A DNA stretch of 64,000 bases from assembly GCA_034421015.1 (NCBI GenBank), contig DAOUKT010000015.1:103608-167607 (forward strand), written 5' to 3'. The notes under the pieces were generated by a model. It was not told the origin of the DNA, did no database searches, and saw only the letters and a list, made by a program, of their open reading frames with translations. Within the stretch, counting starts at the first letter, position 1. Each line of letters begins with the position of its first letter. A program made the position numbers and the translations under genes. The DNA is from DAOUJW01 sp034421015 (lineage in GTDB: Bacteria; Chloroflexota; Dehalococcoidia; Lucifugimonadales; UBA2985). Positions 46,824 to 55,685 of the stretch are shown in pieces.

Positions 46824-48833
46824 CTACACGAAAACGGGAGCGAACACCAGGGCCACCACTGACATGAGCTTGATGAGAATGTTCAGCGCAGGCCCGGAGG
46901 TGTCCTTGAACGGGTCGCCGACGGTGTCGCCCACGACGGCGGCCTTGTGGGTCTCCGACCCCTTGCCGTCGAAGTGGCCCGCCTCGATGTACTTCTTGGC
47001 GTTGTCCCATGCGCCGCCTGCGTTGGCCATTGTCACGGCCAGCAGGAAACCGGCGGCGATTGCGCCAATGAGCATCCCGCCCAGAGGCTCAGGGCCAAGG
47101 ATGAGGCCCACTGCCACGGGCGCGATAACCGCCATTGTGCCGGGCAGTATCATTGCTCTCAGGGAGCCGCGGGTGCTGATGTCCACGCATCGGGCGTAGT
47201 CCGGCCGCCCGGTGCCCTCCATGATGCCCGGGATCTCCCGGAACTGGCGTCGCACCTCGTTCACAATGTCGAAGGCCGCCACTCCAACCGCCTGCATGGT
47301 AAGGGCGGAGAAGACGAACGGGAGAAGCGCCCCGATGAACAGGCCAACCAGGACGTTGGGGTCCAGAATGTCGAAGACCAGGGGAACATCCGCCTCGCGG
47401 AGCTCTTCGATGGTCAGCGCGTACGCGGCCAGCAGCGCCAGGGATGTCAGGGCCGCGGAGCCGATGGCGAAGCCCTTGCCGGTGGCGGCGGTGGTGTTGC
47501 CCAGGGAGTCCAGGGCGTCGGTGCGCTCCCTGACCTCCGGGTCAAGGTGTGACTGCTCGGCGATGCCGCCGGCGTTGTCGGCCACGGGGCCGTAGGCGTC
47601 GGTGGCCAGGGTGATGCCCAGGGTCGAGAGCATGCCCACGGCCGCAATCGCCACGCCGTACAGGTCGGCGGCCCAGTAGGAGATGAGGATGGCCGCTACA
47701 ACGGACACAACGGGTATAAGGGTGCTCATCATGCCCGTGGCAAAGCCGGTGATGATGGTCGTGCCCGCGCCCGTCTGAGAGGCCTCCGAGATGCGGCGGG
47801 TGGGGAAGTACTCGTAGGAGGTGTAGAACTCAGTGGCAAAGCCAATGACGTTTCCGGCGATGAGTCCGGTAACGATGGCCAGGAAGATGCGGTTGCCGTC
47901 CTCCACGCCCAGCATCTGAATGACGGCGTAGGAGAGGGCCACGACCAGCACGGAGGCGAAGTATATGCCTCGTCGCAGGGCCCACAGCAGCTTGCTCATG
48001 GACGCCTCGCCGCCCGTGCGGACCAGGAACGTCCCCAGGATGGAGCTGATTATGCCCATTCCTGCGATGAGGAACGGCAGAACGAGCTTCGGTGCGTCGA
48101 AGTCGGTGCCAGCGGCGGCCACTGCGGCGGCGATGGCTATGGTTGCTATGATGGATGAGGAGTAGGACTCGAACAGGTCGGCGCCCATGCCTGCCACGTC
48201 GCCCACGTTGTCACCAACGTTGTCGGCGATTGTCGCCGGATTGCGGGGGTCGTCCTCCGGGATTCCGGCCTCAACCTTGCCCACAATGTCGGAGCCAACG
48301 TCCGCGGCCTTGGTGAATATGCCGCCGCCCACGCGGGCGAACAGCGCTATCGAGGATGCGCCAAAGCCGAAGCCTGCAACTACGGTGATGTCCTGGAGGA
48401 TGAGGTAGAGAATGGAGATGCCGATGATGCTGATTCCCACCACCGTAATCCCCATGACTGCGCCGCTGGAGAAGGCCACCCGCAGGCCGGGGTTCAGGCC
48501 GGTCATGGCCGCGCTGGCCGTGCGCGTGTTGGCCCGGACGGCGATGCTCATGCCTATGTACCCTGTCCCGGCGGAGCAGATTGCGCCCACAACGTAGGCC
48601 ACGGCCGTCTCCGGATCGATGAACGCTCCCAGGACGACGGCCACTATCACAACGAATATGGCGAGAGTCCTGTACTCGCGGCCAAGGAATGCGGAAGCGC
48701 CCTCCTGGATCGCCCTGCCAATTTCGCGCATGGTGTCTGTACCCTGGTCCTCCTTCAGGACGCGGCGGGTCAGCGCAAGAGCGAACAGGATGGCCATGAC
48801 GCCCGTTCCTATGGCTATGTAGATGTTTTCCAC
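46824..48833 (-). CDS. hppA: Membrane-bound ion-translocating pyrophosphatase, K+-dependent type
   Basis: A 669-residue, about 16-TM pyrophosphatase starting at a GTG with AGGAGG 6 bases upstream. Motifs: FGFGASSIALFARVGGGIFTKAADVGSDIVGKVE (split) near 178-210 with the conserved acidic substrate loop, DDPRNPATIADNVGDNVGDVAGMGADLFES (split), and SLGNTTAATGKGFAIGSAALTSLAL (split) near 448. The Ala in GNTTAATGKG (where K+-independent enzymes have Lys) marks the K+-dependent group, which includes both H+ and Na+ pumps. It conserves energy from PPi hydrolysis. Confidence 0.94.
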   Translation of the reverse strand: MENIYIAIGTGVMAILFALALTRRVLKEDQGTDTMREIGRAIQEGASAFLGREYRTLAIFVVIVAVVLGAFIDPETAVAYVVGAICSAGTGYIGMSIAVRANTRTASAAMTGLNPGLRVAFSSGAVMGITVVGISIIGISILYLILQDITVVAGFGFGASSIALFARVGGGIFTKAADVGSDIVGKVEAGIPEDDPRNPATIADNVGDNVGDVAGMGADLFESYSSSIIATIAIAAAVAAAGTDFDAPKLVLPFLIAGMGIISSILGTFLVRTGGEASMSKLLWALRRGIYFASVLVVALSYAVIQMLGVEDGNRIFLAIVTGLIAGNVIGFATEFYTSYEYFPTRRISEASQTGAGTTIITGFATGMMSTLIPVVSVVAAILISYWAADLYGVAIAAVGMLSTLGITLATDAYGPVADNAGGIAEQSHLDPEVRERTDALDSLGNTTAATGKGFAIGSAALTSLALLAAYALTIEELREADVPLVFDILDPNVLVGLFIGALLPFVFSALTMQAVGVAAFDIVNEVRRQFREIPGIMEGTGRPDYARCVDISTRGSLRAMILPGTMAVIAPVAVGLILGPEPLGGMLIGAIAAGFLLAVTMANAGGAWDNAKKYIEAGHFDGKGSETHKAAVVGDTVGDPFKDTSGPALNILIKLMSVVALVFAPVFV

Positions 48834-48896
48834 TTGTTACCTCCTAAGACGCGAAAGATGGCATGCCGCCTCGTGTCTTGTGATGCCCAATTGTGC

Positions 48897-48925
48897 AATC
48901 TATCACTACGGCATACCCTAGTCAA
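48897..48925 (-). promoter_or_regulatory. Promoter of hppA
   Basis: Minus strand TTGACT (plus 48920-48925), 17-bp spacer, TAGATT (plus 48897-48902). It overlaps the stop codon of the translin-family gene, so hppA can be transcribed independently. Confidence 0.65.
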
Positions 48926-49574
48926 GGTTTTCTCCCGATACGCGGCTCCATAGCTGGGTCAGCCGCTCCTCAAGGCTCTGCTGTCTCAGGGCGGTTGTGA
49001 GGTCTCCACGGGTGCGCTCCAGTATGCCCCGCATAGCGTCGGTGGTGCGCCGCAGGCCGCCGGTGATGGCCTCCGGGAAGTCCATCGTGAACAGCTCAGT
49101 GTAGATGTGGTCCATCAGGTCAAGGAGCTCCTCGCAGCGGGACACGTCCGAGCGGCGAAGGGAGTCCAGGAGGTACCGGCGCATCTCACCGATGGTCTCC
49201 CCCAGTCCGTTCAGATAGGCCCCGTAGGATATGCCCAGCTCATCGGGATAGGGCAGGGGTTCCCCAGTGATGAAGGCCAGGGTCGCGTTGGCCTCCACAT
49301 ACTCCTTCAGAGCGTCCTGCACGAATCCGGTGTAGTAGATGTCTGGGTGGTTGTCCTGTATCTCCTTGGTCTCTGCCACGCGCTCCCTTGCCGACCGGAC
49401 GAGGGCTCGCGCCTCGTCGTACTCGTTGCGGTGAACGGCGCGGATGGCCGTTGAGGAAAGCTGAATTGTGCTGCGGGATAGCTGCAGGGCCCGCTCCCGG
49501 GCGGCGTGCTTGTCGCTGAAGAAAGAGCGGGCCTTTTCGGCCAGGTCCTTTAGCTCAGAGGGGCGGTCGGTCAA
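48918..49574 (-). CDS. Translin-family protein
   Basis: A 218-residue helical protein from a TTG at 49574 with TGAGGA about 7 bases upstream; an in-frame ATG at 49604 overlapping the lon-like gene is the alternative (228 residues). Translin pattern: RERALQLSRSTIQLSSTAIRAVHRNEYDEARAL (split), DIYYTGFVQDALKEYVEANATLAF (split), YGAYLNGLGETIGEMRRYLLDSLRR (split) and DFPEAITGGLRRTTDAMRGILERTRGDLTTALRQ (split). Eukaryotic translin binds RNA and ssDNA and, with TRAX, cuts RNA; prokaryotic relatives are little studied. It directly follows the LonB-like gene. Confidence 0.8.
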   Translation of the reverse strand: MTDRPSELKDLAEKARSFFSDKHAARERALQLSRSTIQLSSTAIRAVHRNEYDEARALVRSARERVAETKEIQDNHPDIYYTGFVQDALKEYVEANATLAFITGEPLPYPDELGISYGAYLNGLGETIGEMRRYLLDSLRRSDVSRCEELLDLMDHIYTELFTMDFPEAITGGLRRTTDAMRGILERTRGDLTTALRQQSLEERLTQLWSRVSGENLD

Positions 49575-49584
49575 GGGATGTTCC

Positions 49585-52116
49585 TCATTCCCTGCCCTCG
49601 GCATCGACTGGCGCGCCGCTCTCCACGTCCGCCGCCTGTCTTCCGACGCTGTGGGCGTAGCCGTTGCGCTCGTCGCCTTGCATGAAGTCCCGGAGGCCTC
49701 GGGCCATGTGCCGGAGCTTCAGGTACACGCGCTGGTTGACAGACCCCTCGTCGAATGAGCCGTCCGGCAGCTGAGCGCCGGCGTTCACGCCCGTCAGAAG
49801 CTCAATGCCCTCGTCAATGGTACCGACGCTGTAGACGTGGAACATGCCCTCCCGGACGGCCTCCACCACGTCCTCCCGCAGCATGAGGTTGTTGACGTTG
49901 GAGGCGGGTATCATCACGCCCTGGTTACCGGTCAGTCCCTTGGCGCGGCACACGTCGAAGAAGCCCTCCACCTTCTGGTTCACGCCACCGATCGCCTGCA
50001 CCTGGCCCTTCTGGTTGACCGACCCCGTCACTGCGATGCCCTGCTTGACGGGCAGGTCCGCGAGCCGGGACAGGAGGGCGTACAGCTCCGCGCTGGAGGC
50101 GCTGTCGCCTTCGACCTCCTCGTAGCTCTGCTCCATGGTCAGCCGGGCTACAAGGGACAGTGGAATGTCCTGGGCGTGCCTGTCAGCCATGTAGCCACCC
50201 AGGATCATCACGCCCTTGGTGTGAAGCCTTCCGCCAAGGCGCGCCTCCCGCTCGATGTCAATCAGACCATCCCTGCCCGGGGATACGCTCACAGTGATCC
50301 GGCCCGGCCGCCCGAAGGAGAAGTCGCCCAGGCTCAGGACGGCCAGCCCGTTCACCTGGCCCACGGCCTCCCCCTCCGTGTCTATGGATATAGTCCCCCT
50401 GCGTATCATCTCGACGATCTTGTCCCGGACCAGGTCTGACCTGTTGACCTTCTTTTCCACGGCCTCGGACATGTACTTGGCGGTGATGCGAGTGGAGCCG
50501 TCCTTGCTGGCCCAGAAGTTGGCCTCGCGGATGATGTCGCTTATCTCGGAGAAGCGTGTAGACAGCTTGGTCTGGTCTTCCGCCAGCCGCGAGCTGTGCT
50601 CCACCAGCTTGCTGACGCCCCTGCGGTCCACCGGCAGCAGGTTCTCCTTATCTCCGAGGGCGCAGACGAACGCGGCGTAGTCCCGGACGTTCTCCTCGGT
50701 GCGGTCCATGGTGCTGTCGAAGTCGGCCTTGACCTTGAACAGCTCCACGAAGTCCGGGTCGTAGGTGTACAGCGTGTGGTAGACCATTGGGCTGCCTATG
50801 AGAATGGTCTTGACGTCCAGGGGAATGGGCTCGGGAGCCAGGCCCTTGGTCGCCATAAAGCCAAAGCGCTCCGCTGCCTCTTCAATGGTGATCCTGCCAT
50901 CCTTCAGGCAGCGCTTGAGGCCCTCCCATGCGATGGGATTGCGGAGCAGCTCCTCAACCCTCACTACGTAGTAGCCGCCGTTGGCCCGGTGCAGGGAGCC
51001 GGGGCGAATCATGGTGAGGTCGGTCTGCAGCGCGCCGAACTGGGCCTCCCTCTCCACGCGCCCCATGACGTTGTAGGGCGTGGGGCTGAACTCAGAGACG
51101 ACGGGCGCTTCTTCCACGCCCGTGTTGTCCACAATGACGTTGACTTCGTACCTGCGCAGACTTTTCTGGGAGTCCGCGGTCGGCTCCACGGGGCCGGAGC
51201 TCTGGGACTCCTCCCTGGGCTTTGTCCTGAGCAGGTGAACGTTCTCGGCCATGTCCGCCTCCACGTCCTCCAGGTAGGAGACGATGTGAGGCAGGTCGGC
51301 GTACCTCTCCTGAAGCTCATTGACCAGGAAGTCCATGGCGTTACGCACCCTGAGACGGTCCATTTCCTGGATGCGCTCGTTGAGGGCGCGCTCAGCGAGG
51401 CGCACCTGGTCAACAGCCTGCTTCAACTCCGACTCCAGCGTCTGCCGCAGCTCCCCGAGCACGTTTCTCTGTTCCGGTGTGAGGGACGACAGCTCCTCGT
51501 CTGTTAGAGGTCTGCCGTCTCGATGGGGAATCAGAGCCAGACCAGTTGGGCCGCCCTGCACCAGGAAGCCGTTCTGCCGCGCTCGCTCGTCGAACTGCTT
51601 GAGGACCCTCTCGCGCTCCCGCCTGAACTCCTGGTTCAGGCTGTCCATGGTCCTGGTGTATTCGTCGCTCTCAAAGTCCCTGGTGATGTGGGTGCCCGCC
51701 TCGACCACGAGGTTTCGCATGTCGCGATGGAAGTCCTTGGCCCGCCCCGGAGGCAGGCTCAGCGCGCGCGGGTTGTTGGGCTCCTTGAAGTTGTGGACAT
51801 AGCACCAGTCGGGAGGGGGGGCCTTACTCCCGGCGCGCTCCTTCAGGAAGTTGGTGATTGCGGCGGTCTTGCCCGTGCCGGAGGGCCCCGACACGAAGAT
51901 GTTGAACCCCTTCTCCTCAATCTCCAGGCCGAACTCCAGCGCCTGCACGGCCCGGTCCTGCCCGATGATCGCCTGTAGAGGCGGCAGGTCAGCCGTGGTC
52001 TCGAAGTCCAGGCACTGGTTATCGCAAACCCTGAAGAGGGCGTCAGCCGAAAGCTCTGGCACCTTGGGCCTCCCGTCAGTAGGAGTCGTTGCTGCGACAA
52101 GCCCATTGTAGCACAT
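49585..52116 (-). CDS. LonB-like ATP-dependent protease (AAA_32/Lon_C)
   Basis: An 843-residue Lon-related protease if started at ATG 52116 (MCYNGLVAATTPTDGRP); the frame extends to 52200 but no ribosome site supports either. Walker A is FVSGPSGTGKTAAITNFL near residues 78-95. A long inserted helical region (about 130-330) contains RTMDSLNQEFRRERERVL and ELKQAVDQVRLAERALNERIQEMDRL (split). The C-terminal protease has catalytic Ser in EGDSASSAELYALLS and Lys in IGGVNQKVEGFFDVC. These proteases degrade misfolded proteins. The translin-family gene overlaps or follows by 10 bases. Confidence 0.88.
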   Translation of the reverse strand: MCYNGLVAATTPTDGRPKVPELSADALFRVCDNQCLDFETTADLPPLQAIIGQDRAVQALEFGLEIEEKGFNIFVSGPSGTGKTAAITNFLKERAGSKAPPPDWCYVHNFKEPNNPRALSLPPGRAKDFHRDMRNLVVEAGTHITRDFESDEYTRTMDSLNQEFRRERERVLKQFDERARQNGFLVQGGPTGLALIPHRDGRPLTDEELSSLTPEQRNVLGELRQTLESELKQAVDQVRLAERALNERIQEMDRLRVRNAMDFLVNELQERYADLPHIVSYLEDVEADMAENVHLLRTKPREESQSSGPVEPTADSQKSLRRYEVNVIVDNTGVEEAPVVSEFSPTPYNVMGRVEREAQFGALQTDLTMIRPGSLHRANGGYYVVRVEELLRNPIAWEGLKRCLKDGRITIEEAAERFGFMATKGLAPEPIPLDVKTILIGSPMVYHTLYTYDPDFVELFKVKADFDSTMDRTEENVRDYAAFVCALGDKENLLPVDRRGVSKLVEHSSRLAEDQTKLSTRFSEISDIIREANFWASKDGSTRITAKYMSEAVEKKVNRSDLVRDKIVEMIRRGTISIDTEGEAVGQVNGLAVLSLGDFSFGRPGRITVSVSPGRDGLIDIEREARLGGRLHTKGVMILGGYMADRHAQDIPLSLVARLTMEQSYEEVEGDSASSAELYALLSRLADLPVKQGIAVTGSVNQKGQVQAIGGVNQKVEGFFDVCRAKGLTGNQGVMIPASNVNNLMLREDVVEAVREGMFHVYSVGTIDEGIELLTGVNAGAQLPDGSFDEGSVNQRVYLKLRHMARGLRDFMQGDERNGYAHSVGRQAADVESGAPVDAEGRE

Positions 52117-52199
52117 GGCTACGAGGCGGGGTCGGGCTGCCTCCGACACCGGCCCTGTGCCGGGTATTCTCTGCAGGTGTTGGTTATGGCTGCGCGACA

Positions 52200-52317
52200 C
52201 CGCTCATACTGAGCATGTCGAAGTAGATGAGCGGTGTCAGCCATGTCCACATTCTTCCCGCTCAAATGGTTCGACGAGCTCACCCCCGTATCAAGTACGG
52301 GGCAGGCTATGAGCGGG
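52200..52317. repeat. Dispersed palindromic repeats (35-bp and 61-bp units)
   Basis: 52200-52234 (CCGCTCATACTGAGC start, GATGAGCGG end) and 52257-52317, the latter the inverted match of 5065-5125. They fill the 395-base gap between the lon-like gene and the 52512 gene, along with a promoter at 52387-52415; nothing else is seen there. Confidence 0.8.
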
Positions 52318-52386
52318 AAGGGAGTTGCGCTCCAACAGACGTTGGCGTTACCAACACGTATAGAGAGTACCCTGGGTCGGCTGTCC

Positions 52387-52415
52387 TTGAATCGCCATCA
52401 CGATTGCTCTACAAT
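52387..52415 (+). promoter_or_regulatory. Promoter of the 52512-55685 gene group
   Basis: TTGAAT at 52387-52392, 17-bp spacer, TACAAT at 52410-52415. About 90 bases of leader precede the first ATG. Four co-directional genes follow closely, ending with otsB. Confidence 0.6.
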
Positions 52416-52511
52416 CAGGCTTGGTGCCGGCCTCCGGGCTGACCGGCTTCCGGAGCCTCGATTTGTAGCTGATGTGCACTCGTTCGTTTCCAATTCTGCC
52501 AGGAGAGGTGT

Positions 52512-53279
52512 ATGAGCAAGCTGATTGAACGCCTGGAAAAAGTGGACGCGGCCTCGACTCCCCCGCTGGGGTTCGGCGCCAGCAGGACCCAGAGCAAACC
52601 CGCCTCCATGGTGCTGGTGGCCCGCTCTGCCGGGCCTTCGGCGCCTCCAACCGGGCTTCAGGCGGACTTCTATATGGCATCTGTCGGGACGATGGCCGGG
52701 GCGGAGCTTGAGACCCTTAAGGAGTCCGCCGGAGACATCACGTGGGGCGTCTGGCCTCTTGACCCCGCTGCCGGCGAACCCCTTGGCGAGCTCAAGGGGC
52801 AGGGAGCTGACTTTCTCGTAGTAGACGCCAGGTTTCAGGCGGCAGCGCTCGCGGATGCGGAGTTGGGGAGACTGCTGGTTCTCCCATCCGAGGTGTCTGA
52901 TACGCTGGCGAGGTCGCTGGAGGAGCTTCCGGTAGACGCGATTGTTCTGGATTGCGGAGGCAGTTCCAGCCTTGGCATTGGAGACCTCGTAACAGTAAGC
53001 TCAGTGCGGGTGGTTACCTCAAAGCCCATTCTGGTGATGACGGAGTTGCCCATCAGCAAAGATGAGATTGCCCTGCTCCAAGAAATCGGCATCCAGGGGC
53101 TTGTCATCACCTTTGATGAGTTGAGCGAGGAAGAGGCGGCCCAGGTCAGGGAGGCCATTGACGCTCTGCCTCCTCGCAAGACGAAGCGCGACCAGCCCGC
53201 GCCCATCGTGCCGAGGCTGGCTTCCAGGGAAGCTGACCACTACCACGATGACGAGGAGCCTGACGACAGGAGGGTGTAG
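52512..53279 (+). CDS. Conserved-looking hypothetical protein, alpha/beta
   Basis: A 255-residue protein with CAGGAGAGG 6 bases before the ATG. It alternates strands and helices: MSKLIERLEKVDAASTPPLGFG, ADFYMASVG, GADFLVVDARFQAAAL, VDAIVLDCGGSSSL, SKPILVMTELPISKDEIALLQEIGIQGLVITFDELSEEE (split), which looks like a TIM-barrel or phosphosugar-type fold. The C-terminus is acidic and basic-mixed (HYHDDEEPDDRRV) and disordered. No catalytic motif recognised. It precedes the J-like/HNH gene by 2 bases. Confidence 0.7.
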   Translation: MSKLIERLEKVDAASTPPLGFGASRTQSKPASMVLVARSAGPSAPPTGLQADFYMASVGTMAGAELETLKESAGDITWGVWPLDPAAGEPLGELKGQGADFLVVDARFQAAALADAELGRLLVLPSEVSDTLARSLEELPVDAIVLDCGGSSSLGIGDLVTVSSVRVVTSKPILVMTELPISKDEIALLQEIGIQGLVITFDELSEEEAAQVREAIDALPPRKTKRDQPAPIVPRLASREADHYHDDEEPDDRRV

Positions 53280-53803
53280 AGATGGAGAGGCCCGTTAAAA
53301 CGCAGTACCACATTCTCGGGGTTGAGCCATCCGCTTCACAAGAGGAGATACATCAGGCGTATCTCCGCAGGATAAAGCAGGTGTCCAATTCCAAGGATCC
53401 CAAAAGGTTGACCAGGGACGTAGAACGGGCGTATGAGGTCTTGTCCGATAGCGCCAATCGCGCAAGGTATGACGAAAATCTGGCGGCTAAAGGGGTTTCT
53501 GCTGAGGGAGCTTCTTCAAATCACCCACCAGTACCAGGAGGATCCGGACGACCGGCTGGAGTAGAGATGGAGAGGCCCGTTAGAACGCAATACCACATTC
53601 TCGGGGTTGAGCCATCCGCTTCACAAGAGGAGATACATCAGGCGTATCTCCGCAGGCTCAAGCAGGTGTCCAATTCCAAGGACCCCAAAAGGTCGGCCAG
53701 GGATGTAAATCGGGCGTATGAGGTCTTGTCCGATAGCGCCAACCGCGCAAGGTATGACGAAAATCTGGCGGCTAAAGGGGTTTCTGCTGAGGGAGCTTCT
53801 TCA
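53276..53803 (+). repeat. Tandem duplication within the J-like/HNH gene (285-bp period)
   Basis: 53276-53518 and 53561-53803 are about 95 percent identical by eye (roughly 11 differences). Both begin GTAGAGATGGAGAGG; in the first copy TAG is the stop of the upstream gene, in the second it is read through in another frame. Because 285 is divisible by three, the J-like domain was doubled in frame. Confidence 0.9.
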
Positions 53804-54235
53804 GGCCGCCGAGATGCTAGTCGTCAAGCGGAACCCCGGCCACAAAAGGAGGCTCCCAGACCTAGAGTGACTACCCAACAGGCATCCAGTACAAGGAGTC
53901 CATACGAATACCGCGACGGAGAGGACGACGCGAAGGCTAAAGACAAGAGGTACTGGTTCGATATGCAGGATAACGGAGTCTGCAACTACTGCGGCCACAG
54001 GTATCTGTACTATGAACTCGAGATGGAGCACATGATTCCGAGAGAACAGGGCGGCCCGGACCACCGGCTCAACATGCAGTTGGCATGCAAAGCCTGCAAC
54101 AGGTTGAAGGGGACCTCCACAGACATCGAGTTTCGGCGGTTGAACGCTCACCTGATACCTACTGAGGAGAGAACACCCCCCAGAAGGCCGGTAGACCCCC
54201 AGGCTCTGAAGCCAGGAACACAGGGCCCACGCTAG
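53282..54235 (+). CDS. Double J-like domain protein fused to an HNH nuclease domain
   Basis: A 317-residue protein. Residues 1-79 and 96-174 are almost identical DnaJ-like domains (TQYHILGVEPSASQEEIHQAYLRR, then AYEVLSDSANRARYDENLAAKG). The HPD motif that stimulates Hsp70 ATPase is absent: the loop reads QVSNSKDP. A basic/proline linker (about 175-225) leads to an HNH domain: GVCNYCGHRY, EMEHMIPREQGGPDHRLNMQLACKACNRLKG (split) with two Cys-x2-Cys pairs and the catalytic His in EHMIP. HNH domains cut DNA or bind it as a zinc fold. The segment before the second domain preserves an old start codon (…VEMERPV). Confidence 0.8.
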   Translation: MERPVKTQYHILGVEPSASQEEIHQAYLRRIKQVSNSKDPKRLTRDVERAYEVLSDSANRARYDENLAAKGVSAEGASSNHPPVPGGSGRPAGVEMERPVRTQYHILGVEPSASQEEIHQAYLRRLKQVSNSKDPKRSARDVNRAYEVLSDSANRARYDENLAAKGVSAEGASSGRRDASRQAEPRPQKEAPRPRVTTQQASSTRSPYEYRDGEDDAKAKDKRYWFDMQDNGVCNYCGHRYLYYELEMEHMIPREQGGPDHRLNMQLACKACNRLKGTSTDIEFRRLNAHLIPTEERTPPRRPVDPQALKPGTQGPR

Positions 54236-54368
54236 AGCGCCCGATGCCGTGGGGGCTCAAGTGGCCTCGGCTGAGGAGGCTTCTGAACCCCCGCAGGCAA
54301 CTCCGCCGCCAAGCCGTCCCAAGCGGCCATCGCCGGAGAGTGAACATCGGACCACTAGGAGAACTTTC

Positions 54369-54872
54369 ATGGAAGTCGATATTAAGACAGTTCTAAGCTG
54401 GTCGAGTCTTTCCATAGCTCTCGGCTTCATTGTTGGATACATCGTTGGCTTCAGGGCAGCGCATCCCGTTCTGGAAGACCTTTTTGGTCCAGTGGGACTA
54501 ATAACTGTTGGCATAATGGCCCTTGCGTTGATGTGGCTAGTTCTGCGCCAATGGCAGTGGAGGATTCGGCTAATGTTGTCCATTGACTCACTATGGAGGT
54601 CATTGTGGTCGCTAGCTGGCGAGAGAACCCTCATTGGGGTGTGCTGCGGCATCGTTATTGGCGGTCTCTTGGGCGGCGTGCTCGGCTACGTCTCTGGATT
54701 TCAGACGGCGCAGGGCATTTACGATATAGCTGCCATCCTTGGCAAGATTGTTATTATAATCATAATGGCTGTGTTTATTGCGGTGGTGATAGTTGCGTTA
54801 TTCAAGGCCATGGAGTCCAGCGCCCAATCTTCACGCCATTCAAGCCGTTCACACCGGGGCAGACACCGCTAA
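54369..54872 (+). CDS. Small integral membrane protein
   Basis: A 167-residue protein from ATG 54369 (MEVDIKTVLSWSS) with AGGAG 7 bases upstream; 40 further codons upstream are open but lack a start signal. Four hydrophobic segments: about 15-30 (IALGFIVGYIVGFRA), 40-60 (VGLITVGIMALALMWLVL), 92-115 (GVCCGIVIGGLLGGVLGYVSG) and 125-147 (ILGKIVIIIIMAVFIAVVIVAL, split). The tail is Ser/Arg/His-rich. No family recognised. Confidence 0.65.
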   Translation: MEVDIKTVLSWSSLSIALGFIVGYIVGFRAAHPVLEDLFGPVGLITVGIMALALMWLVLRQWQWRIRLMLSIDSLWRSLWSLAGERTLIGVCCGIVIGGLLGGVLGYVSGFQTAQGIYDIAAILGKIVIIIIMAVFIAVVIVALFKAMESSAQSSRHSSRSHRGRHR

Positions 54873-54884
54873 CGGAGAACGCAG

Positions 54885-55685
54885 ATGAGCAAGCCAAACG
54901 CCTTGCTCCGCGTGCAGGATGTGTCGTCTGTCCTGGCCCTCACACCCGCCGGCCTGATTACGGACATCGACGGCACCATATCTCCCACTGCTCCCACTCC
55001 TGAAGAGGCGACGGTGTCCCCCGCCTGCCGCGACGCCCTGCAGGCCCTCTGCGACAGGCTGGCCCTTGTGGCAGCCGTATCCGGCAGAGACGCGGCCAGG
55101 GCCAGGGAGATGGTGGGGCTGGACGGAATGGTCTACGTCGGCAACCACGGCCTTGAGCGGTGGCAGGACGGCGAAGTGCTCGTCGTCGAGGAGGCCCGTC
55201 ATTACGCGCCGTTGATTCGAGACGCGGTCGAGGCGCTGCGGCGCGGCCTGGACGCTCCCGGTCTTATCGTTGAGGACAAGGGGGTAACCGCCAGCGTACA
55301 CTATCGCCTGTCGGCGGACCCGGCCGCGGCGCGTGACACTGTGCTGTCGTTCCTGGCCGCCGCAACCGAGGCCCAAGACCTGCGCATCACCGAGGGCAAA
55401 CTGGTTGTGGAGCTGCGGCCCCCCGTCGACGTCAACAAGGGAACGTCCCTGGAGCGTCTGGTCTCGGAGAGGGGGCTGCAGGGCGTCGTCTACATCGGGG
55501 ACGACGTCACGGACTTTGACGCCTTCAGGTCGCTTCGCGCGCTGGCGTCCCGGGGCGTCTGCCGGGGGTTGGCCCTGGGCGTGGTGGGATCCGAGACTCC
55601 GCCGGAGATAGCGCAGGAGTCGGACATGGTGCTGAAGGGAGTGCCGGAGGTGGAGGAGCTTCTTCAGAGGGTCGCGTCGGGCTAG
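54885..55685 (+). CDS. otsB: Trehalose-6-phosphate phosphatase
   Basis: A 266-residue HAD phosphatase with GGAG upstream. Motifs: LITDIDGTISPTAPTP near 24-39 (nucleophile and general acid Asp), VAAVSGRDAARAREMVGL near 62, VGNHGLERW near 85, DKGVTASVHYRL near 130, VELRPPVDVNKGTSLERLV near 173-191 and VYIGDDVTDFDAF near 201. It removes phosphate from trehalose-6-phosphate made by OtsA. Its last 4 bases overlap the end of the convergent otsA gene. Confidence 0.93.
   Translation: MSKPNALLRVQDVSSVLALTPAGLITDIDGTISPTAPTPEEATVSPACRDALQALCDRLALVAAVSGRDAARAREMVGLDGMVYVGNHGLERWQDGEVLVVEEARHYAPLIRDAVEALRRGLDAPGLIVEDKGVTASVHYRLSADPAAARDTVLSFLAAATEAQDLRITEGKLVVELRPPVDVNKGTSLERLVSERGLQGVVYIGDDVTDFDAFRSLRALASRGVCRGLALGVVGSETPPEIAQESDMVLKGVPEVEELLQRVASG

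Noticed and set aside
53420..53566. Frame after AAAGGGG in each J-like copy that would give an alternative helical C-terminus and a TAG just before the second ATG
   Set aside because: The current frame in copy two leads directly into a bona fide HNH domain, so a programmed shift is not needed; the alternative tail may be a relic.
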